In this document: positions 46,401 through 61,200 of the stretch, in pieces
Layout: each line of letters opens with the position of its first letter
How positions within the stretch are numbered: the stretch's first letter is position 1
Assembly (NCBI RefSeq): GCF_901933205.1
Contig: NC_044577.1
Span: forward strand, 6,707,321-6,771,320
Direction of reading: 5' to 3'
Length of the DNA: 64,000 nt
Source of the DNA: Camarhynchus parvulus
Lineage: Eukaryota > Chordata > Aves > Passeriformes > Thraupidae
Position numbers and translations under genes: made by a program
Notes under the pieces: model-generated
What the model saw: the letters and a program-made list of their open reading frames with translations, nothing else
Database searches by the model: none
Told to the model about the DNA's origin: nothing

Positions 46401-49400
46401 CTGCCAGATGATTTAGTCGCTGTCCCTGGCAGGCTCTGGCATGGCCCGTGAGGATGCCCTGCTATTCCCTGCAAGTTTAAGGGATGCGGTGTGATGGACC
46501 GCTGTGTTTTATTCTTTTTAAACGAAGTCACTGCTCACCCGGCTGTGTGGAGCTGTTCACAAAGGCTATTCTGCCTGCAGCTACAACATCCCATCTATTG
46601 AAACATCACACCAGTACGTGCTAAAACTCGAGTTCAGCGTCATTAACAGTACCGGGGCTGATGATAGGGATGGGGACCCTCAGAGACCTTCTAAGTTGTG
46701 CATATAGAGACACACATGCAGAATCTCAGTCTTGGACACTCAGGATGGGAACTTCCCAGGTAAGGAATGAAACAGTAAGAGAGACAGAAATAGCAGCTGA
46801 AGCACAATAACCCACACAGTCAGTAACTGTAACTCATTGTAATTATTTCTAGGCAAAGACAAACAGGTAGTTAAATCACTTTCATTGAAGGTTATGCTCA
46901 GCTGCCCATCACCATCCTGAAACAGACTGGCAGTTTGTCCTGGCCAGTTAATGGATTAACTATCTCTGACACAAACAGAAGGGCTCCTGGGAGCTCCTTG
47001 GATCTCCTGGCTGTTGTTCCTGACTGTAAAAATGTCTGTAATACTTTTCTGAACAAAGCCAGTAGTCAGCTGAGTCTACTTACTATTTACTGGGTCAATA
47101 ATCAGATGGATTAACTGTCCTGAAATGGGCTAGAAGCACTCCCGAAGCAAAGGGACAGTTCAAATGCTGGGGGCCAGGTTCTACCCTGCAGTTACTAATT
47201 ACCAGCTCAGATAAAGCAAGAGGCAAGCCAGCTGCAGAGGTCAGTGAAAAGGAAATGGGCACTCTGTCATTTGTGTCACAGCACAGCAAATGAAAATCAT
47301 TGTGTTAAGAATTAGTGTCTATCAGTACTATCCATAAATCTGTTAGAGGGTCACAAGAAAGACAGTCCAAAGCAGATGCACTAAAATTACACCTTGACTG
47401 AAAGAAATGTCTGTACATTTATAATAGAAACAAACTCAATAGATTCCAAAAAATGTACATACTTCTCCACTTTGATAATGCACCTAGATGGATGAACAAG
47501 AATCTATGTGGATTGTTTCAAACCTGCTCCACTTTACAAGAAATTGACAAAGAAATTTGCTTTGGTTTTAGTTGTACTGGATGCTGAATGGTCTGAAATT
47601 ACAAATCCATGCAAATTTATTTCAAATCCAGGGACTAGGCCTGGCCATAATTTCAAGTGGATTTTTTGTTGATATTTTAGTGAGTTTTTTTTAAATGAAC
47701 ACCCACAGAAAAGAATTTTCATAGTCTGTGTCAATGAGTTAACATCAGTCTTTTTCTCACGAGACCTTTCTCAGGTAACTCAAAGGAATTCTGAAAGATA
47801 TAGTCCACACAGACATGAAAAAATAAAAGGGAAAAGCTACCATTTAAAACACATTTGACATCTTATCTTCAAATAAGTGGAGAAAAACATATAAAGAAAA
47901 GTACTTTAAGGAACATATAAGAGAACAAAACCCTCAGACTAAGAAATCTTTGATAAATAATAAAACTGAATGAGAGTAAAAATGCCACCATGCGCTCAAG
48001 GAATGCATACTCAAAAGAAAAATTCCAAGAAAACTCTTTCATATTCAGATAAGCAGTTTTGCTTTCTATTCTGTTGCTCCCTCTCCAGCTCCCACATGCA
48101 ATACTCCTAATTTAGTTACCAGGAATTAATTTAGTTGTCCTCCTAATTTAGTTTGTATTTTAACTACAACATAAAAGGCTTCAGTTGAAGATGGAATCAG
48201 ACTTTGAAGATGAAAACAAAACTGATTTGAGCCTTCAGTGTGATCAGAGAATTGCATTCAGCTCTGACCTGGCCTAGACAATCACACTAATCCCTGGCCT
48301 GCCCTGAAACCTGCTGATAACTCTTATCAGTCCACAATAGAAAACGTCCCTACCTGAGGAGGTACCAATTATTAGCAGATACATACAATAGTTCAACTAG
48401 AGCAAACTCAAGCAGAGGTGCCATGAAAAACATTGTTTGTATATACTTGCAGTACTCAGTACTTGGCTCTGAAGAGTCCAAAGCTGAGGTGATTAGAATT
48501 TAGTCTTCTGAAAGTGCACAGAATTATTCCCAACAAGCTGGAAGATCAGGGAATTAGAAAAGGAAGGTCTGTGTAAGAGGTCAGCACCATGACAAGCCTG
48601 ATGAACAAACAGACACTGCTTAAAAAGGCACACTGCCAGCTACCCTCTGACCACAGAAAAATCCCTTTACTCCATGTTGTCAGCTGGCAGCTCTCACAAT
48701 GAAGCTGCTTCTGGTGACAGCCCCACTTTTTCCAAGAGCCAAAACAGGAGACAATGTGCAGTGCCAGGAAACCCCTTAGCCTGGAGATCTGTCTAGACTG
48801 CTGGCCTGCACAAGGTAGGCAAGGATAACAATACTAATGGTAAAAGTCTTGGCATCAGCAAAATGCTTCCAACACACAGGTTAGAAACACCTGACTCTTT
48901 CTTGAGACCCAGCAGTGGCTTCAGGCCAGGTTCTCCACCCTTGTCTCCACCACGTCCCTGTACTACACAGCCTACATTTCTAGTGGCAAGCTAGTTTTAC
49001 ACTGACAACACTGTTAGTGCCAGCAGGACATGGAAGGTAAGAGCTAATAATTACCCTAAAAGCTACAGAGGACTGGGGCAGGGTCACTGTTCCCTACAAT
49101 GTCTGTTACCAGTTTGGATTGGTGCTCATGCTGACTGAAAGGGATGGAGGGAAAGACAGTGATCCACAAATTCCAATTTTCCTAACCTGTACATTTTTAT
49201 TTGTATATAGTGCATGGGTTTTTAGGAGAATATGTTAGACTCCACCATAGACCTAGGTATATGCTGTTCAGAAATTAACATTATGCACAAATATCCAATC
49301 TTGTAATTGTTTTGCTGTACCAGAACAGAGATAAAGCAACACAAAATTATATTATAAATTTTGTTTGTGCAGACGTAATAAAATAAATATTTTAAGCTCT

Positions 49401-49540
49401 ATCACTTCTGAAGCAAGATTCACTGTGTCACACAGTTGGGAAAAAACAAAGGCTTACATAAGCTGTTCCTCAAACAGCTGTTCCTCGGTGAGAGTGGGAC
49501 ATTGCTCGGGCTTTAACAACGCAGAGTCTGTGATGTCTTG

Positions 49541-49557
49541 TTGCCCTCTAGCGATGG
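49541..49557 (-). promoter_or_regulatory. CTCF-like motif
   Basis: The minus strand reads CGCTAGAGGGCAA within 49541-49557, matching the CTCF core, about 3.5 kb upstream of the presumed TFPI promoter. Motif match only. Confidence 0.35.
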
Positions 49558-52500
49558 CACTTGATTTTCCCGCTGCTGAGATCTCCGAGGGGAGAGCTGT
49601 CTGCCTCCCACAAACTGAGTCATAACTTAATACTCCTACTGGTGCTAGGGGATGGGACAGCACGGGCATTTCTGAATCCTCATAAGCATAAGGAACCCGA
49701 AATCAATCTGGCAGAAGATCCACCACCAGCACAGCTGGTTCAGCCCAGTGAACCTAAAAGTGAGAGCTAAGACGTCACTGTCACCACAGCCACACAAAAT
49801 CCTAGCTAGGTTCTGAAAGGGGAACATAGAGAAAGAGAGGAACATAGCTTAATTTCCTTTCAGTAGGGGTTTTACAAATGGCTCTATTACTAGTTTATAC
49901 TCGTTCCATTAGAGTGGTCTCTGTAGTACTAAATATTTCAATGCTGACTAAAAACACTTGAATGGAAGTGAAAGTGAAAGATCTTGCTTAGTGAAAGCAA
50001 GATCAGAATCCAGCAGCTGTCACTTGAAGAGCTGTCTCTCTGGTGCACTCCTCTCTCCACTCTTATTATTTCTTTCCTGTAACACTCTGATCTTATTTTA
50101 AAACCATGGCTATCTCAAGGGTTTTCTAAAGACTGAAACTGAAATGAACAAAAAAGGTGACTATTTTTCCTGAAAGCAGAACATTGAGATAGCACAATGA
50201 GGCAACCCCAAAAATTCAGGCTTTGTTTCTGTCCTCAATGCAAAGTAGTAATAGCTAAGTAACACATACCATTACTAATGGAAATGTAGTATGTAAACAC
50301 CTTTAAAATATATTTTAGACATCTAAATATTTAAACATCATTAAAAGAGAGAATCTTCAACACTTAACGTCCAAATTTATTTTTGCTGGGGTTTTTTCTT
50401 GGAGTTTTGTGCTTTGAAAGTCAAATATTTTACAAGGCTATCAAAGGTAAGTTGGGTAAGGGGACTATCCTAATGTACTTTTTGTCTTCAGGGGTGAGAA
50501 GAGGAAAGGAACTGAGTGATGGACAAGAGGAAAGTGATTATCAGATCCGCTTCTTACTAGATGAAAATCTTCCCAAGCTGAGCTACCCAGCCTGTTTGAG
50601 CAGCAGCAAGGAAAACATTCAGCATCTGCCTTTCTGACTTCTAAGCCCAGCTGTGCAAATGGTTCTCTTGAAATTAAACTTCTGCTTTGACCAGCAGAAG
50701 TACAGAGGTTCTGCAGTCAGCTGGTGCTGTTCTTTTTCCTGAAAGAAGTTGAGCTTATAAAATTTTCCCTCCATCAAATCCAGGGCTTAAAAAAACCCCA
50801 AAAGGGCTCTCCTCCTATTAGGCAGAACACTTTATCATCTTGTACCCTATAGAAATCCAGTATTAGCATACCTCCAGAATACAACATTCCCTGTGTTGAC
50901 ACCAGATGAATCAGGGGTTAAATACCCAGCATATTTAATAATCTGAATATTGTTTAGACCGAGCAGGGAGAAGCAACGCAACCTTAAGGATTTAATTTCT
51001 CTTATTTTCCTGTATCACGATCAAACTACTGCCTCTTGGTAGAAGATAGATGTGAGAAACTTTCCCATTTCTTGTTTCCATCTGGGCAGTTGCTTCCCTT
51101 GTAATTCTTTTAATTCATTTTTCTGTGCATTTCTTTTTGCTTATGACCTTATATAACTCATATACCTTTTTTTTTTTAACTCATGAGTTTCTTAAGAGTA
51201 AAATATGAGCAGCTTGGAGCATGATTTGAAGTTGAAATCCTAAAAAATTAGTTCCTATTACTACCTTTTTTAAAAGCCCAGAGATAATCTACTTCTGTAG
51301 TTCAATTACAGGAATCAAAGTACAGCAGATATCATGTGACATTTGGAATAACTTCGAGATTTTCAGGACTCATACCCAATTAAAAAAAATGGATAACTAA
51401 GGAAGTAGGGGGTCAGGTCAGAACCAAATGCCATTCATTTCTAGAGCCAGCAGCTTTATGAAGTGTAAATTTCATTAAACCTCACAATATCTTCAAGCAA
51501 AACAGAGAAAGGGATGTCTTATGTAAAAAGTAAGCATTTTATTACCTTCCCTACAAAAGGCAAGTTTCTTATTTCTTTCTGGTCTTTTTATTTCATTAAT
51601 TCAAAAAATTGAATGGACTTTCCATCATACAGCTGCATTTAGACCTGAGGTAGATCGTATCTGCAGCAAAATAGAGTAGAAGTATTACCTACTGAATTCT
51701 GTTTTGTTAAATAATAAAACAGGGGGGGTGTGTGGGCTCATAGAACAAATTGCCTCATCAGACAAAGCACTTGTTTTAAAATAATATATTCCTTACTTGG
51801 CTCAGCAAATACCTATTTCTGAAACAGATATGGATTAATTCAATACATCATTTTTCTTGATTACCTATTTATCATGCTGTTCATTCTCCCATGGCATTTC
51901 TAATTATCCTCTTAATGAGCCCAGTGTTGCACTAAAGATCTTAGCAAACAAACATCCCTTTCCTTCCATGCCCTTTAGTGCTCATTCAAAGTGCAGCCTG
52001 AGCCCAGGACTGGCTGCCTCAGTCACTGGATGTCACTGTTGCAGCACTGTGAGCTTTGATGTTTTATGTGGAAACAGCCAGCAACTGCACTTGTATTTAT
52101 TCCTTCACTATTATTATTATGAGGTTTGCATTTCTGTTCAGGCTGCAGTCAGTGTGAGTTTTATCATAAGTTAAATGTTTATAAATATTCAGGTCTGAGG
52201 ATAATTTCTGCTCTCAGGGGAAAATATTCCATTAAACTTTTGAAACTCTTTCCTTTTTAATTTGTGTGCCCATTTTTATTTCCACTGCTCCAATGAGAGA
52301 TTTATTTCTGAATATCTTTTTATGTATTCACAGTATACATATTTCTGCCATTACTTATGTACATACCCACACCATACTGGAATAGTATACTTATTTATGA
52401 AAACATATGCAAATATTAAATTGATATAATATTTCCTTAATCACTCAAAAATAGTTTCTAGTAGGTTTACATAAGCTGTAAATTTAAATGATTGACTATT

Positions 52501-55500
52501 GCATTATCTAAAATACCTATCTCTTGCTTTAACAAAACTGAGACAAGGCTAAACAGTGCAAGAAACACAACTCTACATGCTCAGAATGTTGAAAATTGAC
52601 CAATTGAAGCATGCATATAAGCAGCTTACATTGTCAGAGACTCCTTATATGGGTTTTTCCAGCCCCCCTTGAAATGTATTCTAGCAGCACCAAAATCATC
52701 AATTAGAAGTATACTCTGACAGTATTATTTAGCTGTTTCTAACTCTTGGTTAAATGAAACAAATTGAAATTAAACAGTGTGTGCTTTTAGGTAGAAAACC
52801 ACAAAACAAGCAGAATTTCTCATTCATTGGACTTTCTACTGATTTCTCAGAAAGCTGTGAGCATATCTGCATTTTCTTTAACTTGGCATAGGATGAACAG
52901 AAGTGAAAGTTATTTTCTTTTCAGAGGGGGTGACTGGGAGGCACTAGTCACAGTTGCTCCTCCAGACTGCACCCAGGCCACCTTGTGTGCCATTTTGGGT
53001 TTTGCACTGTGCCAGTGTCCCCCAGGCTGAGCCTTCCCTATGGTGTGGCTGGTGAATGAGTCAGGTGCAGGAGATGCACAAGCCGTGCCATAAGGAGCAG
53101 CAGCAGGAGTCCCAGAGAACACTTTCAGGGAAGTATTTTAAGGGTTTGGTTAAGTGAAGGAGGTGGCAAATGAGGACACCACCATGTGCTGCCAGCTCTG
53201 GGGAGCCTGAGCAGCATTTCCTGGCAGACAGAGCTGGACCCAGCCCCAGCTGCCACAGGGCCAGACCTGCTGCCTTCTGCTCCCCCAGCCCCACCGTGGG
53301 CACCCTGGTGCCTCCCAGCACCCCTGCTCCACTTGTCATTTCTGCTCCATCACCTCCTGCCTGCTCATGCTCCAGACACAGGAAGGCAACCCAGGCACAC
53401 AAGCAGGAAACCTGTTTTCCAATCTGCTAAAATCCAAAATAAAGCATTGCCAACAACTACTGTGATAAAGACCTGCACTTCCTGAGGCTGGCTGCTGCCT
53501 CCCCAGACCACTGACTTGCAGTCTTCCATTTGGAGAGGAAAAGGCTTCTCTAGGAATTACAGACAGCAAAGTCCTTTGGGTGGGGAAAACACCACCCAAA
53601 CTTTGGCTCTTATCAGTTGCTATCCAGTATCTAAGACAGCATCTCTAAGAAAACCAAACATTTCAAGTGTGCTCAGAAGTCATTAGACAGCTAAACCCAG
53701 CCACTCGTTCCTGTGAGAGAGACTGCAGTGCGCATGCTCACCAGGGAACAGCTATTTACACAGTGCTTAGTGTTGGTTTTAGTTTTTATAGAGATGGGGC
53801 AACTGAGAGGTTTTGAAAGATTTTATTCCATCATCAGTCTCGATGAAGAGTGAGACACAAGAGATGTAAAACTCAATACCATTATCAGAAGCTAACTTAT
53901 TTCTTGGTTACAATGCTTTATAAATGTTTTTTAGCCTATTAGCTTTTGCCACACATGCTGCTATTACTTAATAATAGCATAAATAATTTACTTCCTAAAT
54001 CAACACACCTTATCTCAATATTTCCATGCAAATACTCAAAACTGCATAAACTTTCTATCAAGTTCTAAAAATTCTTTACAAATTCATTTCTTACAGCTTA
54101 CAATTGTCTGTCCTTTATCAAGTCCCTGCCCTCCAAGAAACTGGAAACAATTTTTGTTTTATAGATGACAGAGCACTAATCTATCTTCAGCAAAGCTTAT
54201 GTTGCCTAGCAGTGAGAAAAAGATTTTTATTATTTTAGTATTTAGTATTACTTTTCTGGTAATAGAAAATAATAAATAATGAGATTAGACACGTGGAAGA
54301 AGACAACACCAGATTGCACTTCAAAAAAGGGACAAATACTGGATTAGAAATGAATGAAAAAAAATCTTGTTTGAAGTTCCAAACTAATCAATCAAGAGAA
54401 GACTATGCCAAACATGGAATACTCTGTACACTGTGGTACTGAAACTCATGACATGATAAAAGTGTGTCACAGGTCCTGTCAGACTGCTCCAGGTGGGAAA
54501 GCCCTTTCCAACTCATTAGGCAAGAGCCACCTTAGATGACTGATATCCACCAAATTAGTCCGTGGTAAAATCATTTCCTCCTTTCTTCAGAAGCAAAATT
54601 ACTGCAAGGAAGATGCTAGACTCAAAACATCTCTTCCATGCAACTGTTTCATGGCACACACCAAACAACAACAAACCAAAACAGATCCTTGGCAAGATCA
54701 CCTCCCCCAGGAGACAGAAAATGGAACATAATGCCTTCCACAGGAGTTTTCTATTTTGGTTTCAAAACAAAGAGTAAACATCCGGAATGCTGAGCAGCCA
54801 AAGTCTCTCAAGTGTGTGCCTAGCTCTAAACATAACTCTGGAATAAGGCAATGCTTTTGAAAGAAGAACACAACAGGTTCCTGCAGAGGAATTTCCTGAC
54901 GCTGCATTCTTGTCTCATGCAGCAAGCTCAGACATGTTGCTCTGCTCACTAACTGGATGAATGAAGCAATTTAAACTGTATCCACAGCAGTGCTCTAACA
55001 GAAATGAGCTAATGATGGCTCTCATGCTGGGTTTACTCAGTGCTACCAGAGGATAAGTCAGAAAGGAACCTGAGAAGTCTGGAGGACTGAGAACAATGCA
55101 ACGATCCTGGTTGGCTCACTAGAAAGAAACCCAGTATTTAAGGTGTTTCCTGGGTGCTAAGTGCATCCTTAGTAAAGCAGAGCTTAGCAGGACTGTCCAG
55201 AATGCTTACAAAAGCTGTATTCACAACATATGGAAAACTGTGGTTCCTGTGGGAAAATCCAAACAGTTCTAGTAAAATCCTAGTTTGCTGAGTGGCAAAT
55301 TTTTAACTGGCAAGAATCTCTCACTGCAATATTCTCATCACCTTTACTGAATTAGCCTGTTTTAATAAGAAAACAGGCAGTGCAGGAGGATTTTTCCTAA
55401 AGCTTGTGTGCTATTGGAAAAAGAAGATTAAGAATTACTCAATATTTTTCTTTGATCCTCTGCAATCTATTTCTAGCGCTATACAAATCTCCACTAGATT

Positions 55501-58255
55501 CTGGCAGAAGCCTGTCAGCTTATTTGATTACTTTCCAGCCTGGGAGATAGCTGGGGTGATATTTTTGCTTGCTTACACCACAGCGTAAGAAAATTTGCCC
55601 AGAGTTAAGACACTGTAATACACACAACCCTGCTCTAATGCACAGATAACTCTTCTAATAGACACATATAAATTTCTTTGACAGAATAACCCTCACAAAA
55701 ACAAGTTACCATTGTTGGCACTTATGTTTCAAAGAAGGTTTTAATACAAGCTACTTGCAGTAAATCAAATACAGAAACAGTTTCTTCTCAATAGCTAAAT
55801 ACTAGCTGAACACAGATTTTTTTACGATCAGAGTGCTGTGTTGGACCATATTCAATTAAAGATGCTCAAATATTCCCCTCAACAGATTTTATTCCTCCAA
55901 TTCTATTTCAAAAATTTGTTGCTTGTTGGAGAAATAGCTGCTATATAGATACAAGGTACCTGTTCATGGGGGCTTTTCATCCTATCAAGATATTCACAAA
56001 TAATTTGACCAAATTATTTTTTCCTTTAAATGCTTTGTAATAATAATAACAACAACAAAAGTAATAAATAGAAGCAGCACCTTACTTTGATGCTAGATGC
56101 AAAAGAAAACATGTAATTAATAGACGGATTTAAATATTTCCAATTTTAAATATTTTGAGGAACATCTGCAGTAGATAGGTCCATCCTTCCCCTGCCACCC
56201 TGTAGTTCTGGAATACACTGGCATAGATTCCAGCCAGGAATGAAAACTAAGAGAGGAGCTATATATGCAGAAAGACAGATTGTGATTACCAGCTTCCTTT
56301 AAAAAGGCTCTGTTCATTCAGTTGCTCCTTCCAGTTTTATTTTACAATGAGCTGACTTTTACACAGACTATTTCCTAATTGATCAGGACAGAGGATGCCA
56401 AACTTTGAGGGGAAATCATTTCACAAGTGTGACAAGTGGCAAACTTCTTTCTTATTTTCCTTTCCTTACTACTGAACTGACAAAAATAGGAGTATGGAAG
56501 TTTTGTAAGCAAGAACAGATTACGGACCCAGACTAGGGTTGGAATTGTTCATACACCAAAATGCAAGGAGAAAATAAAGCTTTTCAGGACTTGTTCCACA
56601 TAATATGAAATAATACATATAGATGCAAAAGTATTTTTAAATTTCAGGATGTTTCTTTGTTTCTATTACTGTAATGCAGGGAACAGAGGATAGGGTCAAA
56701 AATAACAAGAAAGCAAAGTTGAATGTTTTTCAGAGTTGTCAGTTCCTCATGAGAAAAAAAAGAGGAAATTATTTACAAGAACATATACTATTATATATAT
56801 AACACAGGCATTATCACTGTTTTGTTCCATTTAAAACAGAAAGATCTTATGGGTTTCTGAACTTTGCTTTTTGGACACAAACCATAAGCAGGTGGACAGG
56901 CCAGCTGGAAAGCAGAAGGAAAAGAAAAAATAGGAAGTTTTAATTGCTCCAAACAAGAGACACTTATTTAAAGATGGATCCCTGTGGTGGTTTTGTAAGT
57001 ATTTCTGGGGAAAAAAAATCATGCTAAAATATGGTAGTCCCTCAGTAAAGAGAATTTTTTTTCTGAAACTAAAGTTCTTTTTGCAAAACACAGATGATGC
57101 ACCTAATTGAAAGAAGGTCCTTTGATTTTTAAAGTGAACACTCATTTTTCTGACCAAAATATCATTCTCAGCTATCAATGCTTTTCTCACAAGAGACAGC
57201 AGAAAACTTTTAACCCAAATATTTGTGTGAATAGTGAACTACCAGCTCTTTCTGCTTATTAAATTAAGGAGTGCTGATTAATCAATTAATGATCTATTGT
57301 CAAGACCCGGCATTGCTCTAAGGCCTATCAAGGCTCAGGTGCTTAAAACACCAAACATGAAAAGTGTTTCTTGCTGACTTGTTATTGCTCTTTAGTGAAA
57401 AGGGTTGAACTTAACAATATTCCATTTGATTACTTGCTGCTGATTTCTCAGGATCATTTGTGACTTGGGTGTAGTTTTTACTGCTATTAAAGAGGGAAGA
57501 TGGCATTTATTCCTTTGCTGTGTCCAACTCCTCCTTGTGCCTGTGAAATCTGAGGAAGTTCCTTCAGCTCTGCAGTAACCAGCAGGGCTGGTTATAAACC
57601 AAGCCTGGAGCTCTCCCCCAGCTCACAGATGGACCTTGATGTTTTATACCAATGCCTGGGATGTGTCTGCAAAGATCCCCTTTACTTTTCGTTTCAAAAC
57701 CACCTTTAAAGCTGGCAGCCTGCTCAGGGTAGCATTATCAGCCCCAATGCAACCTACACATCTGAGGTTAAACAGTACAACATGTTTCTGGATGAAAATT
57801 GGATTGGTGATTTGTTTACCCATCCCATGATGTGTGAAGATTGTATTTTAGAAAATCCAAGCATGTAAACAAAACAAGGATTAAAAAAAAAAAAACACAA
57901 AAACACCCCTCAACAAATAAAAATCCCAAAACACCAACTGCCAACTGTTTTTCCCACTTCTAGATGACACAGAAAATATTCTCTGTATGTGGTACCAAGC
58001 AATGGCTGTGGGGAAAAAAGTCAATCCTCCACTGAGTATATTTTTGTACAGTAAAGAACCACACTAATTCTCTGGTACTATAGTGGCTACTTGTGAGAAC
58101 ATCTCTTCTCCTCCAAAATAAGCAGACTTGAAACAAAGTGGAAAGCTGAATAATTACCACCTCACAGTTGGAGATACTCCAACATCCTCTGGCACATCTG
58201 CAAGTGTTTGGCTCTGGCAGATTTTGGAAGTCCACTGCTCAGAAAAGCAGTTTAA

Positions 58256-58274
58256 CCACTAGAGGGGGAGGCAG
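58256..58274 (+). promoter_or_regulatory. CTCF-like motif
   Basis: Plus strand CCACTAGAGGGGGAGGCAG fits the CTCF core CCASYAGRGGG well. It lies in upstream intergenic DNA. Motif match only. Confidence 0.4.
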
Positions 58275-61200
58275 CATTCCCAAGGGTTCAGCTGTGCCGC
58301 TGCATGGCCACCATGTGATGCATTACACTTATGCCGCACATGCTCATTAATTTCCATTTTTTCACTCGCTTTTTCTATACTTTCTTGGGATATCACATTA
58401 ATTGAATTGAAATTGAAAACAGAGGTGTTTCAGTAACCTGAACCATACAGAAACCTGTGAGGTTCAACTTCTCTGTGTACAAGGGTTTCCTATTAATGTC
58501 AAAGCCTAAATTATGCAGAAGCTCTACTCAGGATTTCAAACACAATTTTTTTTTTTAGTGGGATGACACAAACAACACAACCCGATAAAAAAGAATGCTT
58601 TAATTATTGCTGTTGATATAAGCTTTAAGGCCTTGAAAACAAAAACCAGAACCTGAAAACTGAGTATCTTAGCAGACCTCAGTAGTAAAGAACTCACAAA
58701 TTTGCTCTGCTTGGAGTTCTGGAGCACTCAAAAATATATTTACTGCTTTAAAAAGTTTCCCAGGGGAACTTCTGTATCTCTTTGGAAATACAACAGCTAC
58801 TCCTTTGGTCAATATCACTGCAAAATTACATAAAAAATTATCTCACAGTCCTAAATTTGTATTAGTGTTGTTGTTATTAAAGTCATTGCAATACAGTCAA
58901 TGCTTTTTACACAGAGCAGTTTTCTATCTAAACAAATGCTTTTGATTATAAAGACTTCACCTTTGGAATCTGCCACAAGAAAACATGAAGCACACGTCAT
59001 GACTAATTACAAAATCATGCCAAAATGTAATTCATGGCTCTTTCAAGCACACACAAGCACACAAAGCCCCCACATATGGAACATCCACTAGGTCAATCAC
59101 TTCAATCACTTCAAAAGAAGAAAATAATTTCTTAGTCTAACAATAGTGAATCCTACTGTACAGAATAAAAGAGGATGGGTTTTTACAGCATATTTTTAGT
59201 CAAATTCCTGTTCCAAAATGGTGATTTAAATCCAAGACAACAGAAAGAAAGCACTAAATGAATGGTGCGGCTAATGGAGATACAACCTCTTTTTGTCTTG
59301 CAGGATCAATCCACAGGTCACCTCTCAATGTGGCTGCATATCTGGTAGCTGACAAAGGCTTTATTGTTCCAATTAAAGAGAGAAACCTCTTGGTAGAATG
59401 ACCTTTTTCTAACTCTTCCTACCCACAGTTTTGGATCTACAGGAAATGAAGAAATAAATATCTGAATGAAGGAATCTTTTTTATTTTGTATGAGATGCTC
59501 TGCTCATCCACAGCTGCTGGATTAAAAGCAGAAAACCTGCCCAAAATATATGTGCATATGTATGGCATAACTTATTTTCTTAGGATAAGAAAGAGCTAAA
59601 AGATTTCAACCTATTTGCTGCAAAAGGCAGAAGGTCAATGATGGCTTGAATTCAAGCTACTTCCAACTCACCACTGAAACATAGAAAGGGATCAAGGAAC
59701 AAGTTTTCCTAGTTGCTAAGTGCTCAACCTCTTCCTGCCCAGTCACTGTAATTTTTGACTAGTTTTTCTTTTGTTTATTTGTTCAGGTTTCTGAGTTATA
59801 GCCATAAAGGCTCTTTGTCTGGAGGTAAGTCAGATGATACACAGAGTAAACTTCCAGAAAAGACACATCTTTGTGGACAATCTAAGCAAAAAGAAATACT
59901 GTAACTGAAAAAAAAAAAGGGTCTGCAGCAGTCTATTTTAAGAAGCAACAAATTAAGTGAATCATTTAATTAGAATCCATTTTCATTACTTGATGTTTAT
60001 TTTTTTTTCAAAATTAGCTGTTTAAGCATTCCATGCTTGCAGGGATAATACAGGGGCTTTCAGAAACTGTGTATCAATTTAGGGCTTTTGAATTCCAGAC
60101 CTAATTAAGATTAACTTCTGCAAGATAGTTATTTAACAAGCTATAGAACAAGTTACCCTGTCTGTTAATACAATATAAAGTTTTATAAGACAAAATAAAT
60201 CAGAGAGAGAAAATAAGAAAAGAAAATAACCATTGATAAGAGGGTAAGTAGAAATTATAGCCTCTGGAGAATTAAGAAGTTAACCCTTCGAGCATTATCT
60301 GCTGCTGCGAAAGTACAGAACAGACCTATATTGCATGAACAGGATTTGAAAGTCAGAATTGCACTAGAGGCTCTCAATCAGTGTGAAATATGCAAATTGA
60401 AGTAATTATTAAGCAATTTTATTCATAGACAGGACGTGATGTAGATGGAGCGAAGCCCAAAGCAAGGCGACTCAACTCTGCTGCTGTGCAGAGGGTGAGC
60501 CCTTGCACTGCTTTCAGCATCCTTGATTAGAAACACCAATTTGATGGCCAAGGAGTGAAGTCACTTGGAGCCCCACAGCTCTCAAGCCAAGGGAGAAGGA
60601 GGCTCACAGTGATATAGTCCTGGAGAACTGCAGCACAGCTTCAGGAAACTTTCTTTTTCATTGGACCAGTATGTTACTCATTTCCACAAGATCCCCAAGG
60701 TTATAAAACACACATTCTATTCCAGAAGCACAGAGCAGAGAAGCAGGGCCATTTCCCCCAACTGGTTTTTCTTACAAAGCATGTTTGGAACAATGTGCTC
60801 ACATTGCTGGCTGGATGTCAAGAACCACATTCTTCACACACAACCACACCATAAGGTAATTTCTTGAGCTCCTTGCTGGATCCTTCACATAATGTAAGTA
60901 AAAATACTGGAAACTTCAGCAGACATTACATTTATGAAGCAAAGTCTCTGGTTCTTGCTCGTCACCGTTGATGAGAGCAAACTCCTCTAATCACTGTTGT
61001 AGCAGCTTTGTTGCCCAAAAACCAGCTTACTTCTCTCTGACCTTAAAATTGTGTCTGTTTTAATTGTTAGGCATTTCATTATAGATAACGAGCCCCAGTG
61101 ACCCGCAAAGAGTGATTAGACAAGCACCATTGATTGCCATGATCTGAGGAAAGGGCAGACACTGACAAACCCTGCAGAAATAGACCTAAAGCTCACCAAG

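Noticed and set aside
53061..53430. GC-richer stretch with overlapping frames on both strands
   Set aside because: Frames on both strands reflect composition. No CpG enrichment, no splice pairing and no recognisable domain.
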